64,000 bases of DNA, from the NCBI GenBank assembly GCA_027405735.1, contig JAPEHQ010000006.1:868001-932000 (forward strand). The letters are read 5' to 3'. Position numbers and translations under genes: made by a program. The notes beneath the pieces were generated by a model that was not told where the DNA came from, ran no database searches, and saw nothing but the letters and a program-made list of their open reading frames with translations. The number at the start of each line of letters is the position of its first letter. The stretch's first letter is position 1. Origin of the DNA: Mucor racemosus. Taxonomy: Eukaryota; Mucoromycota; Mucoromycetes; Mucorales; Mucoraceae. This document shows positions 1 through 11,608 of the stretch, in pieces.

Positions 1-850
1 TTTACAGCTGAGAATCGTAAACCAAAATAGCAAGTTTAAATAAGGTTAATTTGTTTAAATTTTATGTATGATAAAGTAACATCTATAATCTTAGATTTGG
101 CATACATATACATTAAATCAGTAAATATTATTTAAGTTTATGCTCGAGCAAAAACCATTGTTGCTGTAAGCATTACAGGTATAAACGTATTTACAAATAA
201 TAATAATCGTAAACATATTTACTGTTGCATGTATTGCTCTACATCAATAACGTATTGAATTATATTGTCTATAATCTACAGTATATTAACAAAATTAAAT
301 TTAACTTAAAACCCAATTCCAGTAAAAAATCGAAGAAATTTTGAGAATGGCACAATGCTCATTTACAAACCAATTTGTGCCCATACGACCAGCTAGCGTA
401 CTAAGTTTAATCCAGTAATTAGCAAGAACGCTTGGACCTCAATGATGACACCATATTATTTCATCCCAGCGGTTAAGCAATAAAGTAGCTATCAAATCAA
501 CATCCAAGCACATTTAGCGCAGCATTGAAACAAGGCAACTCACAAATTCTGCAAGCACGATTAAATCATGATTGATTCATTTATATCCATAGATTACTAT
601 CAAACAGATCTAGTGGCTTGATAATGACTTAAATTGCATCTTAGGATTTTAATGTCAAACCAATATAAAATACCATACTTTTATATCTAAATAAACGATA
701 TCTTGTTTTTATTATACAGTCGAAGAACTGGTTCATTACTCATTCTCCTTTCATTGTATTCTTTTTTTTCAGTATTATTTATTAAAGATGAAAATATAGG
801 ACACAACAGGTAGTTTTATTGAACAGAGATATCATGTTTTGCGGATGGTT
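1..850. repeat. Diverged copies of two P1/P2 repeat modules
   Basis: Bases 1-260 resemble 51890-52140 in the left arm of P2, and 361-850 resemble 20270-20700 in the left arm of P1, both in the same orientation with many substitutions. No open reading frame of note lies here. The stretch appears to be an old, decayed member of the repeat family that forms the two large palindromes. Boundaries are approximate because they were set by eye. Confidence 0.6.
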
Positions 851-1439
851 TTCTCAATTCACAGTCATTTGTAAAAGTAGAAATATAAACTTTTATGCAA
901 GATATATTTAAATCTATCATCATGTATAATTGAAGATTAATTGGATCAATATTTACAAGGATGCGATTTTTTTCTTTGTTTTCTGCAGTTGCAAATAATA
1001 GTTTATTATTTTTTAAAACTTAAAATTCATTATCCAGGGCTTAATTTCTGTATTCACGAGATAGATCTAATTGATTGCTGTTACAAAAAAGAGTAATTAA
1101 ACAAAAAAAGCGTTGCGAATATAATTATAACTATTTGATATTTATTAATATAAAAAGTAAAACAAAAGCTCATGGATTACCGTAGCCTTTGTGATATATA
1201 TCCTATTTTTTAATTCTATTAATAATGCAATAATAAGATCTTGAAGCAAGATCTTCGTGATTTAGTTTCTAGTTTGGAAGTACCAGTGGTACAATTTGAC
1301 ATTTTAAAGTTTTTTGTAGTTTAAAGTTATTAGATCTTAGATGTTCACTAAGATCAATTTGATTACTAAAAAAACTTGCTATATGTAATATACTACAATT
1401 GCTACTCTGCGTTTTTTGTTTTAGCAAAAAATGTTGATT

Positions 1440-2640
1440 TTTTGTCGAGATAATCAAAATAATAGTTCATATTACAGCTTAACATTTATCATAACTGGGC
1501 TCCAAAATTTATTTATTGAAATGAACGAAAGATGATTCAAAAAAACAAAATTGTTCAATGGCTCACGAGCTGCAAAGTAAGTCGACCTAGTGTATTAAAT
1601 GGTTTTTGTACAGTTTTAAATTTTGCATACATCTAAACAAAATGCAAATAACTTTTTTACGTTAAATTTTGCGTAAAATGCAATTGATAGTTTGGAGGGT
1701 TTTTAAAGATACACATCACTTTTTATAAGCATATATAAAAGATAACTAATGCACCTAATGTGCAAAAACATTATCTATCGATTAAGCTATTGTAGAATCT
1801 TTTAGCTGCATTTTTCGTAGAGAAAATGAGATTTTTGTCCAAAATTTTTTAGATTCAGAATTTGGGATGAGGGTATATAAGGGAAAAATGGAAGCTAAAA
1901 ATAAAGGTATCTTTTTGTACACATTTTTGAGGATATCTCCACGAAAAATTAATATTTTGAAAAAAACTAAATTGGATTCGAGAGAGTTTAACGAGCTTAA
2001 TGACATGAACGCAAAAAAAAAACGTTGCTCAATTTAGCCAATATTTTGAAACCCACTATAGAAATGCCCAAAAAAATGAAAAAAATAAAAGTGCTCAGAT
2101 TTTTTTTATATTCAGATATGTTATAGAGCACTTCAAAAAAAGTAAGTTTTATTATTAAAAAGTGTTAGCATAGCTTAATTTTTTCTAGAGATATGAAGCC
2201 TCAAAGTTTTCAATCCATTAGCAGTGAAATACGCGTACAAAATCTGAAACCTTAGCACTGAAAAATTAATACCAACTGTAAAAAGTAGGATATTTTTGGA
2301 CACTTATTTTTGAATTAAAGTGTGGAATCTCAGGTACGTTGCCATATAATTTTTTCTTGGCGTTAGTTAATGAAAAAAAAAGTAGAGCAGGGAGGAAAAA
2401 TGAGACCCAGTTTTCAAGGAAAAAGCAATGAATTTTACGCGTTTTTGAGTCTTTCGTGAGATATAAAATAAATTTAGAGATAGGTAACATAATGCGACCA
2501 ATTAATATCTGTTTAGTAGTGTCTAAAGTATATCCTAAAATGTTTAGTTCGAGGTTAGTTATAGAAAAGAGAGCACGCTCCGATGTTGAAGATTGAAAAC
2601 TATGAAAATTTGGTCTTTGAAAATTCATCAAAATTCATTT
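1440..2640 (+). repeat. Diverged copy of repeat module T
   Basis: This stretch aligns along its length with 15480-16690 (P1 left arm), and with 61900-63000 (P2 right arm), all in plus orientation. The inverse copies lie at 32044-33240 and 47590-48740. Similarity is clearly lower than between palindrome arms, so it is an older, independent copy. The short minus-strand reading frames in it are recognisable in every copy but broken differently; I do not regard them as genes. Confidence 0.65.
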
Positions 2641-5507
2641 TAACTTATGAAGTGTAACCTTTTCCCGTGTATCATTAGCATTAATAAGATCGTAAATTAT
2701 AGAGGTTAACAAAATCAAACAAGGTATAATTTTATTAAGTGAATATAAAATAACTTTTTTGCTGATTAATTAGGAAGAAAAACAATTGAAGATTGTGAAG
2801 TGTAACTGTAGCTTCTGCAACTAAAAAACCCATAAAAAACTATTTCTTATTATTAGACGTTCCTAAAAGGAACAAATTCAATGACAAAGGGTTAATCTCA
2901 ATATATCGTGGCAACAAAGGCTACTCCAGTACTTACAATACCTGTTCATTCCATTCCAACCGCATGTAGTTTATTATTTTGATGTCTTAGGAAGTAGATT
3001 TAGCATTACTGTATTTTCGCTTTCAAGCTTAGCTCATACATTCTGTTTCTCCAAAAAATTATATTGTTGATAGAGAAATCGAAAGTCGAAAAATCGCCAT
3101 GGAACTCAAATCCGTTCGATATTATCCATATCCGTCCTCTATTGCGCTTTGTATAAATTTATGCATAATTATTTATTCCTGATCTCCTCTCTTTCTTTCC
3201 CTTAGTTTAACTCAATCATGTTCATTTACCATATTATTACCTTTTATCATCTATTCTCAATTAACCAACAAGTGATGAGATTTATTATTCACTTCTATTG
3301 TATTTTATTGACATCTGAATGGTCGATTTTCGGTATTATTAATAAAAGTTGCTTAACACGCAACATCTGATGCCTGCTAACAGGAAAAGATAGCTGAGAC
3401 TATTACTTCTACTTTGACAGTTCCAAAATTTAAAAATCAAAACACATATGCCAATCAATTCAACTTATAAAAACACACAACACATTTTCGAAATTTGAAA
3501 TTCCTGAAAAAGAAAAAAAAAGACGATAAAAATCGATTGTCTCGACGAAAAATATAGCTACATGTAAAAATAATGCCTTAATTTGCAAGTAATAGTATGT
3601 TTAACCATCTGGGTAGACTCGATATTAAACTTTTTATAAAAAATAGACTTTTTAGACCAAAAATCGCCATATTTTTACTTCAAATTTACTACTAATTTTG
3701 TTACAATTTTTTTGATTTTCTTACGCTATTAGATGCAAAATTTACGAAGGCATATTTGTTATGAATATGTCTAACAATCAGGTCTAAATCAATTTCTTCA
3801 TAGCCAGTTGCTGCAATAGTACTATATAATATGAGATTCTCGGAGGGATCTTGTGTCAATTCTTCATCCAACTACCTGAATAAATATCTTGTCAGACCGT
3901 TAGGCAACATGTTCTCATCATATTTGCAACTTTTAGCCTTTACCTTACATCTACCTTACATCTACTACATTTTTACATTCTTAAAAATACGTGGCAGTTT
4001 AGAGACTAAATGAAGAAGCATATTCTTCATGTTTCGTCTGTTTACTGTCGCATAGATTTTTTTCTTATTGATTACTGAAAAATAACTAAAATTTCCCACT
4101 TCTTTATAACATTCACACTTAATCTATGGATATCTAGACTCGTTTTGAAAAGTATAAACATTTAATTCAAGTGAACTGGTTTTTTTTTAATACATAAGGT
4201 ACTGTACTTCGCTTTGTATGTATTCAATTGTAAGCTAAAGTCTTGGATAAAGCACTGACAAAATCAGATGTACATGAGCATGTAAGATAATCTTAGTGCC
4301 AAGTATCCATGTCACGCAATACAATTGTTCATTGTTGATTAAGTACTATTGTGGTTTATATATGATGGATAACCAGCATGTGCTATGGTTCTATGAATAG
4401 TATTTGATGTTCTATTTATAAAATATACAAATATGTAACATACAAATGTTATCCACAGCAACAGAAATATAGGGTAATGTCAAATCAGAAAGGCATACTA
4501 CAAGTATATAATATACTCAGTGGAGCACGAAATAAAATAGAATCCCGAGGAGTTATAAACAATACTAAGAATTTCTTAACGCAAAATCAGATAGACCAAT
4601 GATTTCATAGGCATAGATTTACTTCGTATCTAGGCTTTGAAACATGAATTAGAAAATATGTCTAAAATTATTAAGCACAATTGTCTGATTGATTTCAGGA
4701 TTTAACTATAATGTACAAAATTATATATTTATAATATAGGTTACATGTCTATCTCTATGTAGTCATTTATAAGGGTGAAATGTTGAATATATCCCAAGCA
4801 AAAGTTGCGTAGTGCTGTTTAGTTTATGATTAATAAATATGGGCTTGGTAGATTGTTATATAATCCTCCTTTACATGCTGATCTTATAGGTATTTTCAAT
4901 GGTATTACTGTACATGTTGTTTTCAGTTATCTATAGTCATTTTGACAACATGCATACTTTAAATTGGAATTGAGATTGCTGTCAATACATTTAGTTGATA
5001 TTATCTTTGTAAAAATACAGATGCGTCTCATTGTTTTCAATGGATAGAATAATAAATCAAAAGTAGTAAATAAGCCATATTCCCGCATTTAGTAATTCAG
5101 CTTCAATTCAATGTTACTGTACTTCTTGATTTATACTATCAGCAAAAGCATTTCCTTCTTTGAGCGATTGATTCACAAGAAAGGCTTCTATATTTTTGCT
5201 TGAGAAAGCAAAATTTAGAATGAAAAACTTATCAAATAGAAGAAGGTTATAATTTAGCAATGCTGTATCTGAAATGAATATTTGATTTGATTGCATTCTT
5301 AAGCAGATCAATAAATGACAAGACTTTTCTAATTTATAGAACTTATAACATTGAGCGGAGAGCAAGTTTTTATATTTATTAAATGAAATTAACAATCTCT
5401 TAAGTTGCCAGATAAAAAATCATATAAATAGAACAAAGTTTTTCTTTTCAAGAACAGTACTTTACATTTATCATTCTTTAATCTAACAACTAGATCAAAT
5501 ATTCAAA
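2641..5507. other. Intergenic stretch, nothing recognised
   Basis: AT-rich sequence with only short reading frames that lack homology I can recognise, plausible splice partners or typical local coding bias. I see no tRNA, array or transposon ends. The last few hundred bases should include the promoter of the RTA1-like gene that starts at 5508. Confidence 0.5.
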
Positions 5508-6413
5508 ATGCCAACTCAAAGCGAAATTAACGCAATGAATTATTTTCATTACTACCCCAACTTTCCGCTGGCCATAGTTTCTCTCGTTGTATATCTACTC
5601 CTCTCAGCTGCACTCTTTGTTCGTGTATACACTACTAGAAGTCGAAAATTCCTTTACATATTGGGGATCACTGGTTTGTTAGAAAGTGTTGGATACATCT
5701 TTCGTATTGTGTCTACCAAAAATACGACCTTAGGGTCTTATATTGGTATGAGTTTGTTCTTACTTTTGCCTCCTAATGCTCTTGCTTTGGTCAATTACAA
5801 AGCAACTGGTGAAATGATTCGACTCTCCGGTGTTCCACCTTCTCGCTTCTTTCTTAAACCCAAGTTTGTTACATGGTTTTTCTTTTCTAGTGATATTTTT
5901 GCTTTCCTTCTTCAAGGATCTGGTGGTGGCCTCCAATCAATGGGTGGTGAAAACGCTTCTCTCGGAAAAACTATCACTCTTATTGGTTTGATTGTTCAAT
6001 TATTCTTCTTTGCTTCCTTTGCTTTCATTACAATGCATGTTCACCGTAATCCCAAGTATCAATATTCAGTAGTGGGTCAAACAAATCCTAAAGGAAAGTT
6101 ATGTGTTTGTCTTTATATTACTCTTATTTTACTCTACGTTCGTTCCATCTACCGTATTGCTGAATATGCTGGAGGCTTTGATGGTCCTATTGCAAGTGCT
6201 GAATGGGCATTCTATGTATTTGATACACTTATTATCGCAATTGCTTTTGTAGTCTATTACATTATCTTTATTGGAAATTATCTCCCTAAGCGCGACGAAG
6301 AAGGCCAAACAAAAGCTACTCGAGTTCTTTCTTCATCATCCAGCGGAGACATCAATCACATTGAAAGAGGAGGCGAACCTGAAGGAATTAGATTATACCA
6401 AGTAAAGAAGTAG
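5508..6413 (+). CDS. RTA1-like seven-transmembrane membrane protein
   Basis: An intact, intronless 301-aa protein of the fungal RTA1/RTM1 family (Pfam RTA1-like, sometimes called lipid-translocating exporters). Members are 7-TM proteins of plasma or vacuolar membrane linked to lipid homeostasis and resistance to toxic compounds; the exact substrate is not predictable. Seven hydrophobic segments are visible at roughly residues 18-40, 48-67, 80-98, 120-140, 155-175, 197-213 and 233-258. Family-type features include the YIFRI stretch near residue 64, the loop LPPNALALVNYKATG near 85-100, a GSGGGL turn near 138 and the conserved R-x3-R-x2-E (RSIYRIAE) near 212. The tail is short, acidic and Ser-rich. 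The start follows an A-rich context and gives a normal family length. It stands alone, tail to tail with the pICln gene 1.3 kb downstream. Confidence 0.88.
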   Translation: MPTQSEINAMNYFHYYPNFPLAIVSLVVYLLLSAALFVRVYTTRSRKFLYILGITGLLESVGYIFRIVSTKNTTLGSYIGMSLFLLLPPNALALVNYKATGEMIRLSGVPPSRFFLKPKFVTWFFFSSDIFAFLLQGSGGGLQSMGGENASLGKTITLIGLIVQLFFFASFAFITMHVHRNPKYQYSVVGQTNPKGKLCVCLYITLILLYVRSIYRIAEYAGGFDGPIASAEWAFYVFDTLIIAIAFVVYYIIFIGNYLPKRDEEGQTKATRVLSSSSSGDINHIERGGEPEGIRLYQVKK

Positions 6414-7699
6414 TTGATTTCAGTTTTTAATACCATATACATATTTTCTTTATATATTATTTATCTCAATTATTTTTTACTGTTACTTTTCTGCTTATTT
6501 CTTCTTTCATCCATTGGTTAATGTGTGAGATATACAAAAAAGTCTGTTTGGCTTTGTAATAATCTAATAAATTAATATTACAACATTTCATATAGTTCTT
6601 AGCCTTATATACTCTAGCTTTCGTGCAATTGTTAGTTTTTCACAACTAAAGAATACAAGCTGGTATTGAGTTATATACAACATGAGTTTCTTGACATCCC
6701 TTATCTTGTTTTAAAGATGCATTAAAAAGCAGATAATGGTAGATATTGCTACTAATACCTTTAATAACTACATTTATTTTTTGTAAATCAATATATGTGT
6801 TTGTATTTTTGTTGATAAAGATTTCATATAGATCCTAAGGGAAAAATATATTAGAAAATAGCATTTTCTTATAATTATTAAAACAAATTATTAAAAAAAT
6901 AAACAATTAAACCAATTTATATAGTAATTCTAAGCTATATGTACTGATTTCGCTTTACTTCTCAAAGAAACTTAGATTTTTGATCGAGATACGTTGAGTT
7001 TTGTTGCCCTCATTTTTCCTTCATTTTTGGCCTTGCATCTGGTCATCCCAAACTTTTAAATGTCCGACATATTGACAAAAACTTTGGGTTTCTCCTCGAA
7101 AAAATGTAGTTATTGTTGCGATTAAATACTCATCTTGTAGAAAACCTTTGACTCTATTATAATATTTAATTTATTTTGAAATAAGTACACTTTAATTATG
7201 CATTTTTGGTCAAAAACTAGTATTTTACATTTTACAGTTTGGAGAACTTTTTTTGCACAGAACGGGGTTTTTTAATAGCTCCATAGTATATAAAATGCAA
7301 AACCAAATACAAAACATTAATGCATCAAGTCCATTTATAAAGTGGGTTTTTGCGTAAATAGGCATTATTTGTTTTTTATGTTTTTTTTCATCGATTTTGA
7401 TTCTGAAGTTTTAAAACTCCGTTACTGCTTTTTTTGTTTTTTTGACCTGTCAAAGTTTGCAAATCTTAGAAACTTTGAAGATTTTTTTCAAACGTTTGAA
7501 ATATGTTAAAAATGTGTTCAAAGACGTAATATAATTTAACAGCTTGCTCCTTATATCTGTATATTTTTTTCTCAAGCGATATTGATACCGAACGCGTCAT
7601 AATTATAATCGAACAGATTTGGATATAACATTTTTGATTACTGATAAAGCGCCCAAATAATTATGTTGATCTAACATTCTCTTTTTTTATTATTTACAA
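6414..7699. other. Intergenic stretch between convergent genes, nothing recognised
   Basis: The stretch holds the 3' ends of the RTA1-like gene and of the pICln gene. It is very AT-rich with many homopolymer runs. I see no supported coding exon, RNA gene or mobile element. Confidence 0.5.
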
Positions 7700-8452
7700 T
7701 TATTGATTATGTTGATGGCCCTCTTCTTCCTCTTCCTCGGCATCCTCAAACATTTCATTCTTTTTATCTCCATTCATAGTAGGAGGTTCAAATACAGATT
7801 CCAAATGTCTAAGAGCAGCCTGTTGCATTTCATTTAATTCAGCCTCGTCGCTAGGGTCAGCATAAAATTCTTCATCATCGTAAGCATCTTGTTCAGCCAT
7901 GAATTCTTCGTCGGGGTGAAGAGAAGCGCATTCATTCATAGCCAAATAAATACCTTCCACTGTTTTTCATAAATGTGTTAATTAAGACTATCACGTCAAA
8001 TCAAACCATTCCTCAAGATACTTACAAGCACCTGAATCTCTAGGAATCAAACGAAGTTCTGTCACTGTTTCTTCTCTTTCTTGCTCATCTTCTGGCAATT
8101 GTTGATTAGGGAAAAATAAACCAGAGTTAAGTTGACAGTAGATATTGGGTTGACCATCTTGTCTTGAAATAGCATGAATAATGATATCTGGATACTCTAC
8201 AGCAATGCCAGATTGTGCAGATTCTGAATAAAAGTAGAATTGACTAGATTAAAACGTTAGTTATAACGTGTTGTTGTTGTTTTGTTGCTGCTTTCTTTCT
8301 CTATCTTACTCTTCACAAATACTGAGCTCACCAAAAATGGGGCCTTGATGACCTGCCAATGGAGGAGAAATCAACAAAGCACTATCTTTTTGAATATGGC
8401 GAGGCTTTAATGAACTAACATCTGGTGCTTGGTTGAGTAAAGTAACAGTCAT
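7700..8452 (-). CDS. Methylosome subunit pICln (chloride conductance regulatory protein ICln)
   Basis: A 206-aa pICln homologue in three exons: 8310-8452, 8026-8243 and 7700-7959 (coding runs right to left). The joins have GTAAGA/TAG and GTAAGT/CAG borders and keep frame. pICln is an Sm-protein chaperone that works with the PRMT5 methylosome in spliceosomal snRNP assembly. The N-terminal half has the PH-like fold pattern, including the GELSI-x-ED strand, GIAVEYPDIIIHAISR (near residues 59-75) and an IYCQL strand. The C-terminal half is strongly acidic with DDEEFY and a run of glutamates near the end, as in known pICln proteins. The start ATG gives the usual N-terminus. The next gene upstream (YBL028C-like) lies on the same strand, 387 bp away. 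Confidence 0.85.
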
Positions 8453-8839
8453 TTTATATTAATGATATTTTGTTGAGAGGATAAGGCAAACAAAGAGCTT
8501 GTAAACGAAAATTTTTAAAGGGCCCATTCTGAGGATGCTATACTAGGCACACACCGCAGATCAATGCTTGTTCTTGCAAGCTTTTAAACAAGACAAGACA
8601 AAAGAAAAAATGCTACAACAACGGCCATCGCTTTGTCAATCATGGCATGTATCCATATTGTTAATAAATGCATTCAATCGAGTGTAAAAATCCTTTAAAG
8701 GTATAAATTTGTGAGAAAAGAGATAAATTTTATTTCATATATATATACATGCTTTAAATGAGGATAAAAAGGAACAAAAAATAAAGAGGTAACGATTAAT
8801 ATAAAGAAGAAAGAAAGAAGAAAACAAAACGGGAATTAT

Positions 8840-9209
8840 TTAAAACTTGATGGCGGATTTCTTTCCCTTCTTCTTCTTTTCCTTCAATTTTCTGGCATGT
8901 CTGTTGCTACGAGGTCCACTGGTAGAGATCTTCTTCTTGGGTTCCTCTTCAGTCATGGCATCAGCATCAGCAGAAGAAGCAACTTCCTTTTCTTCTTCCA
9001 TGAAATCACCAACACTAGGCTTCTTGGCAGCGTCGGCTTGAGCTTGAGCTAAACGAGCAAGACGAGCATCTTCGACAGGCTTGAAGATTTGTTCTCTCTT
9101 GAGAGCTTTTTATTTATTAAATTAATGAATTGACCTAAAATAGCAAAATGCCTTGATATACAATACCTCTGGTTCTCTTCTTTGTGTGGGATCTTAAACT
9201 TCTAGCCAT
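8840..9209 (-). CDS. YBL028C/LLPH-type nucleolar protein (DUF2423 family)
   Basis: A 102-aa very basic protein in two exons, 9167-9209 and 8840-9105, joined in frame across a 61-bp intron (GTATTG...AAG). It starts MARSLRSHTKKR, the N-terminal signature of yeast YBL028C and animal LLPH, and contains the KKISTSG motif near residue 75, shared with YBL028C, followed by a lysine-rich C-terminus ending KSAIKF. Family members are small nucleolar proteins associated with pre-60S ribosome biogenesis. Length matches the yeast protein. An acidic patch (EEEKE...) separates the two basic ends. The family call rests on the N-terminal and KKISTSG motifs; the precise role here is inferred. Confidence 0.82.
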
Positions 9210-9450
9210 TGTGTATGTTTAAAAAAAAGATATAAGCAATCAAAGGACAGTTATCGAAACCAGAAAAACATTTTTTTCAATTAACCTGAAGGATTATGAC
9301 AGCCACAAAGCAGTCCATGGAGTATCAAGCTATAGTAATTCATACAGGCAATGGCTACCAATGAAATTAAGCAGTGATAAGGTTTAAATGAGTTTATTTG
9401 ATAGAATAAATGCATAAATATGTAATGAGTATGATGATGAATGTTTGAAT

Positions 9451-10012
9451 TTAGTTTTCTGATGAAAATTGATCGGATTGTGGTGATGAAAAGACCTTTT
9501 TAACAATTTCATTCCTTGTAAATGTTAGCATTTGGTATTATTCTCGAGATAAAATAGCATCGATTTACCTGGTTCTATAGCTATGGAGCTGTTCTCTTAG
9601 ATTATCTAAACTCTTGATAGGGTGAATTTCCTCAATGTCTTCTTTCCTAATATTATAAATCAAATATCAATCGAGTGAAATGAAACACTGTCCGTTTGAT
9701 TACATACAGTTTACGAGCTGAAATTCCTTCGATAGTTAGATTTAACAAGCTCGCTCCTTCATCAAACTGATCGCTCATTTGACTTTGCTCCAGTACGCAA
9801 TCAGTTACTTGAAATTTGGAACTATAGCTATCCACAGATTTAAGCTGAGAAGCAGAAGAGTCAAGTTCAACCAAGATAACATTATCTTTTGGTATATTTA
9901 AAGGAAAGTCTTCTTCTTCGAATACATAATGTATTACGGGATGCTTATATGTATTATGTATCTGATCGTGAATAACGACAAATTGAGGTATATCTAACTG
10001 TGATGTGTTCAT
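9451..10012 (-). CDS. Conserved-looking hypothetical protein, 148 aa
   Basis: I do not recognise the family. Three exons, 9708-10012, 9569-9646 and 9451-9514, join in frame with good borders (GTATGT...TTAG, GTAAAT...CAAG). The protein starts MNTSQLDIPQFVVIHDQI and has a histidine/aromatic stretch (HPVIHYVFEEEDFP) around residues 25-40, a predicted beta strand NVILVELD, then a region rich in Ser/Gln and a C-terminal helix rich in charged residues. There are no transmembrane segments or signal peptide. It is transcribed divergently from the Pet20-like gene, sharing a 224-bp promoter. The splice model is the main evidence that the gene is real. Confidence 0.65.
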
Positions 10013-10236
10013 ATCTTTGCGATATAAAAAGATGTAAGAAAAGTTGAAAATTGGTCATAATGTACATTGAGCCTTTTTGGATATTCTATTGGTTACGAAT
10101 TACTTGGTGTGAATCACAACCCAGCAGAACTAAAATAATTTCTGGGTTAAGGGAAGGAGAAGGAGGACCATGCCTGTGTGAAAATTAAATACGTTTTTTT
10201 CCACTCTCTCTTTATTTATTATTAATCATTTATATC
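10013..10236. promoter_or_regulatory. Divergent promoter, 224 bp
   Basis: The only space between the start codons of the minus-strand 148-aa gene (10012) and the plus-strand Pet20-like gene (10237). It contains a CT-rich tract and T-runs just before the plus-strand start, a pattern seen upstream of other genes in the window. It must hold both promoters unless either has an unseen upstream exon. Confidence 0.6.
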
Positions 10237-11215
10237 ATGTTTACTTATAAAACCAATTTCTATGCTTTAAGCAGAAGAAGCTCTAATATAACAAGATCTA
10301 TTTTCGTTCGTTATAGTTCTTCTTCTTCATCCTCTTCATCCTCAACTGATAAATTGGAAAATGTAGTCGCCAAACAAAAAGCAGCTGCGAAATCAACAAC
10401 TAAAAGCGGGGAACAACAACAACAACAACAACAACCTTTCAATTTAACAGAAAATGCTAAAAGCTCCAAGATTCCATTTATGCCTGTAATCAATATTCCA
10501 GAAACTGAATTTGCACACAATGCATTCTTTTCGCTTCATAGACCTCTTTTAGGGTTATCTGATGAGGATGAAAAGCCCTTTTTTAATAACAAATCTGAAA
10601 AACAAGATCAAGAGAGACGTAAATTTTGATTACTATTGTTTGGTTGCCATGGCAACGATTTGAATTATGTATTAACATATTATCTCTATTTTAGTTGATG
10701 ATGTATTGGCTAGTTACATGATGAATTTACAACCTTTTGTGAAACCAGCTGCACCTGGTGCTGAATTATTAGACCATCCACAAGCAGCAGCAACAACAAC
10801 AGGAGCAGCAGAACTAGAAGATGAGCAACTTGAAAGAGGAGTTTCATTTAAAATTATAGAGAATGAAGAATTTATAGATGATTTTATGTCGAATGATTTG
10901 ATGGCTGAACAACAGCAGACAGAAGAAGACGAAGAAATAGAACATATTCATACTTCTAGTTTACCAATGTATCATATGCCTGAAAGTGGAGATGTTGTAG
11001 ATTATTTAACTTCTATTGAATCAAATATGAAGATTGAGCATGCAAAGTTGGATGCAGAAGATAATGCAAAGGCATTAAGGTTAAAGAAATTAGAAATGAT
11101 TGATAGTACAAAACGATTTAGTCAAAGCAAACCAAGATTTTATGCTATCAATAATAATAGAAATGTTCATTCAAGATTACGTCGTTACCAACAGAAATGG
11201 AATTTGAAGGATTAA
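10237..11215 (+). CDS. Probable mitochondrial protein, Pet20/Sue1-like
   Basis: A 300-aa protein in two exons, 10237-10618 and 10695-11215, joined in frame across a 76-bp intron (GTAAAT...TTTAG). The N-terminus is rich in Arg, Ser and Tyr without acids for about 25 residues, a typical mitochondrial presequence, followed by poly-Ser and a poly-Gln run (about residues 60-66). The central motif NAFFSLHRPLLGLS near residues 95-110 resembles the Pet20 family of fungal mitochondrial proteins needed for respiratory growth or cytochrome c turnover. The acidic middle and the basic C-terminal end are less recognisable. The family name is a moderate-confidence call based on the HRPLL region; the mitochondrial location is more secure. 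The intron contains a perfect RFX-type X-box. Confidence 0.62.
10643..10656. promoter_or_regulatory. Perfect X-box (RFX site) in intron 1 of the Pet20-like gene
   Basis: The 14-bp palindrome GTTGCCATGGCAAC matches the RFX-family X-box consensus (GTNRCC-N-RGYAAC). Fungi encode RFX proteins such as Crt1/Sak1. It lies inside the 76-bp intron, so it could act as an intronic enhancer; function is inferred. Confidence 0.5.
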
Positions 11216-11263
11216 CGCAAATGCACACAATAAACACCATTGTAAAATACATAAATACATATA

Positions 11264-11325
11264 ACCCCCCCCCCCTCTCTCTCTCTCTTTCTCTTTTTTT
11301 CTCTCTTTCTTTAACATTTATTTAT
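11264..11325. repeat. C-run and CT microsatellite
   Basis: A run of about eleven C residues is followed by CT dinucleotides and T-rich interruptions. It lies between the Pet20-like gene and the 4EHP-like gene, about 50 bp past the former's stop codon. Probably simple sequence expansion near the terminator. Confidence 0.85.
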
Positions 11326-11608
11326 TCATTATATACACCACTACATTTTATATAAATAAAAATAAAAAAAAAAGGATTCTAAACCATAACAAGGTTCTTT
11401 GTGTATACGAGATATATTTTGCTCAGCTGATGTTTTACTCTTACATGGTATAAAATGGGCTCTTTCTCTCTCTCTCTTTCTGTCTCTTTGTAGTATTGAC
11501 CCCTTATTTCATTTTAAAACCCCTTCCTATTCTTCTGCTCCTTTTTTCTTTTCTATATCTTTCTTCGTCTTTTTCTCTACATAAATCAAAAAATTGACAA
11601 GCAATCCA

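Noticed and set aside
5114..5395. 93-aa minus-strand frame upstream of the RTA1-like gene
   Set aside because: No recognisable features, and it would overlap the promoter region of that gene; composition is typical of random AT-rich frames.
10311..10520. Minus-strand frame with poly-Cys opposite the Pet20-like gene
   Set aside because: It is the shadow of the CAA/poly-Ser codons of the real plus-strand gene.
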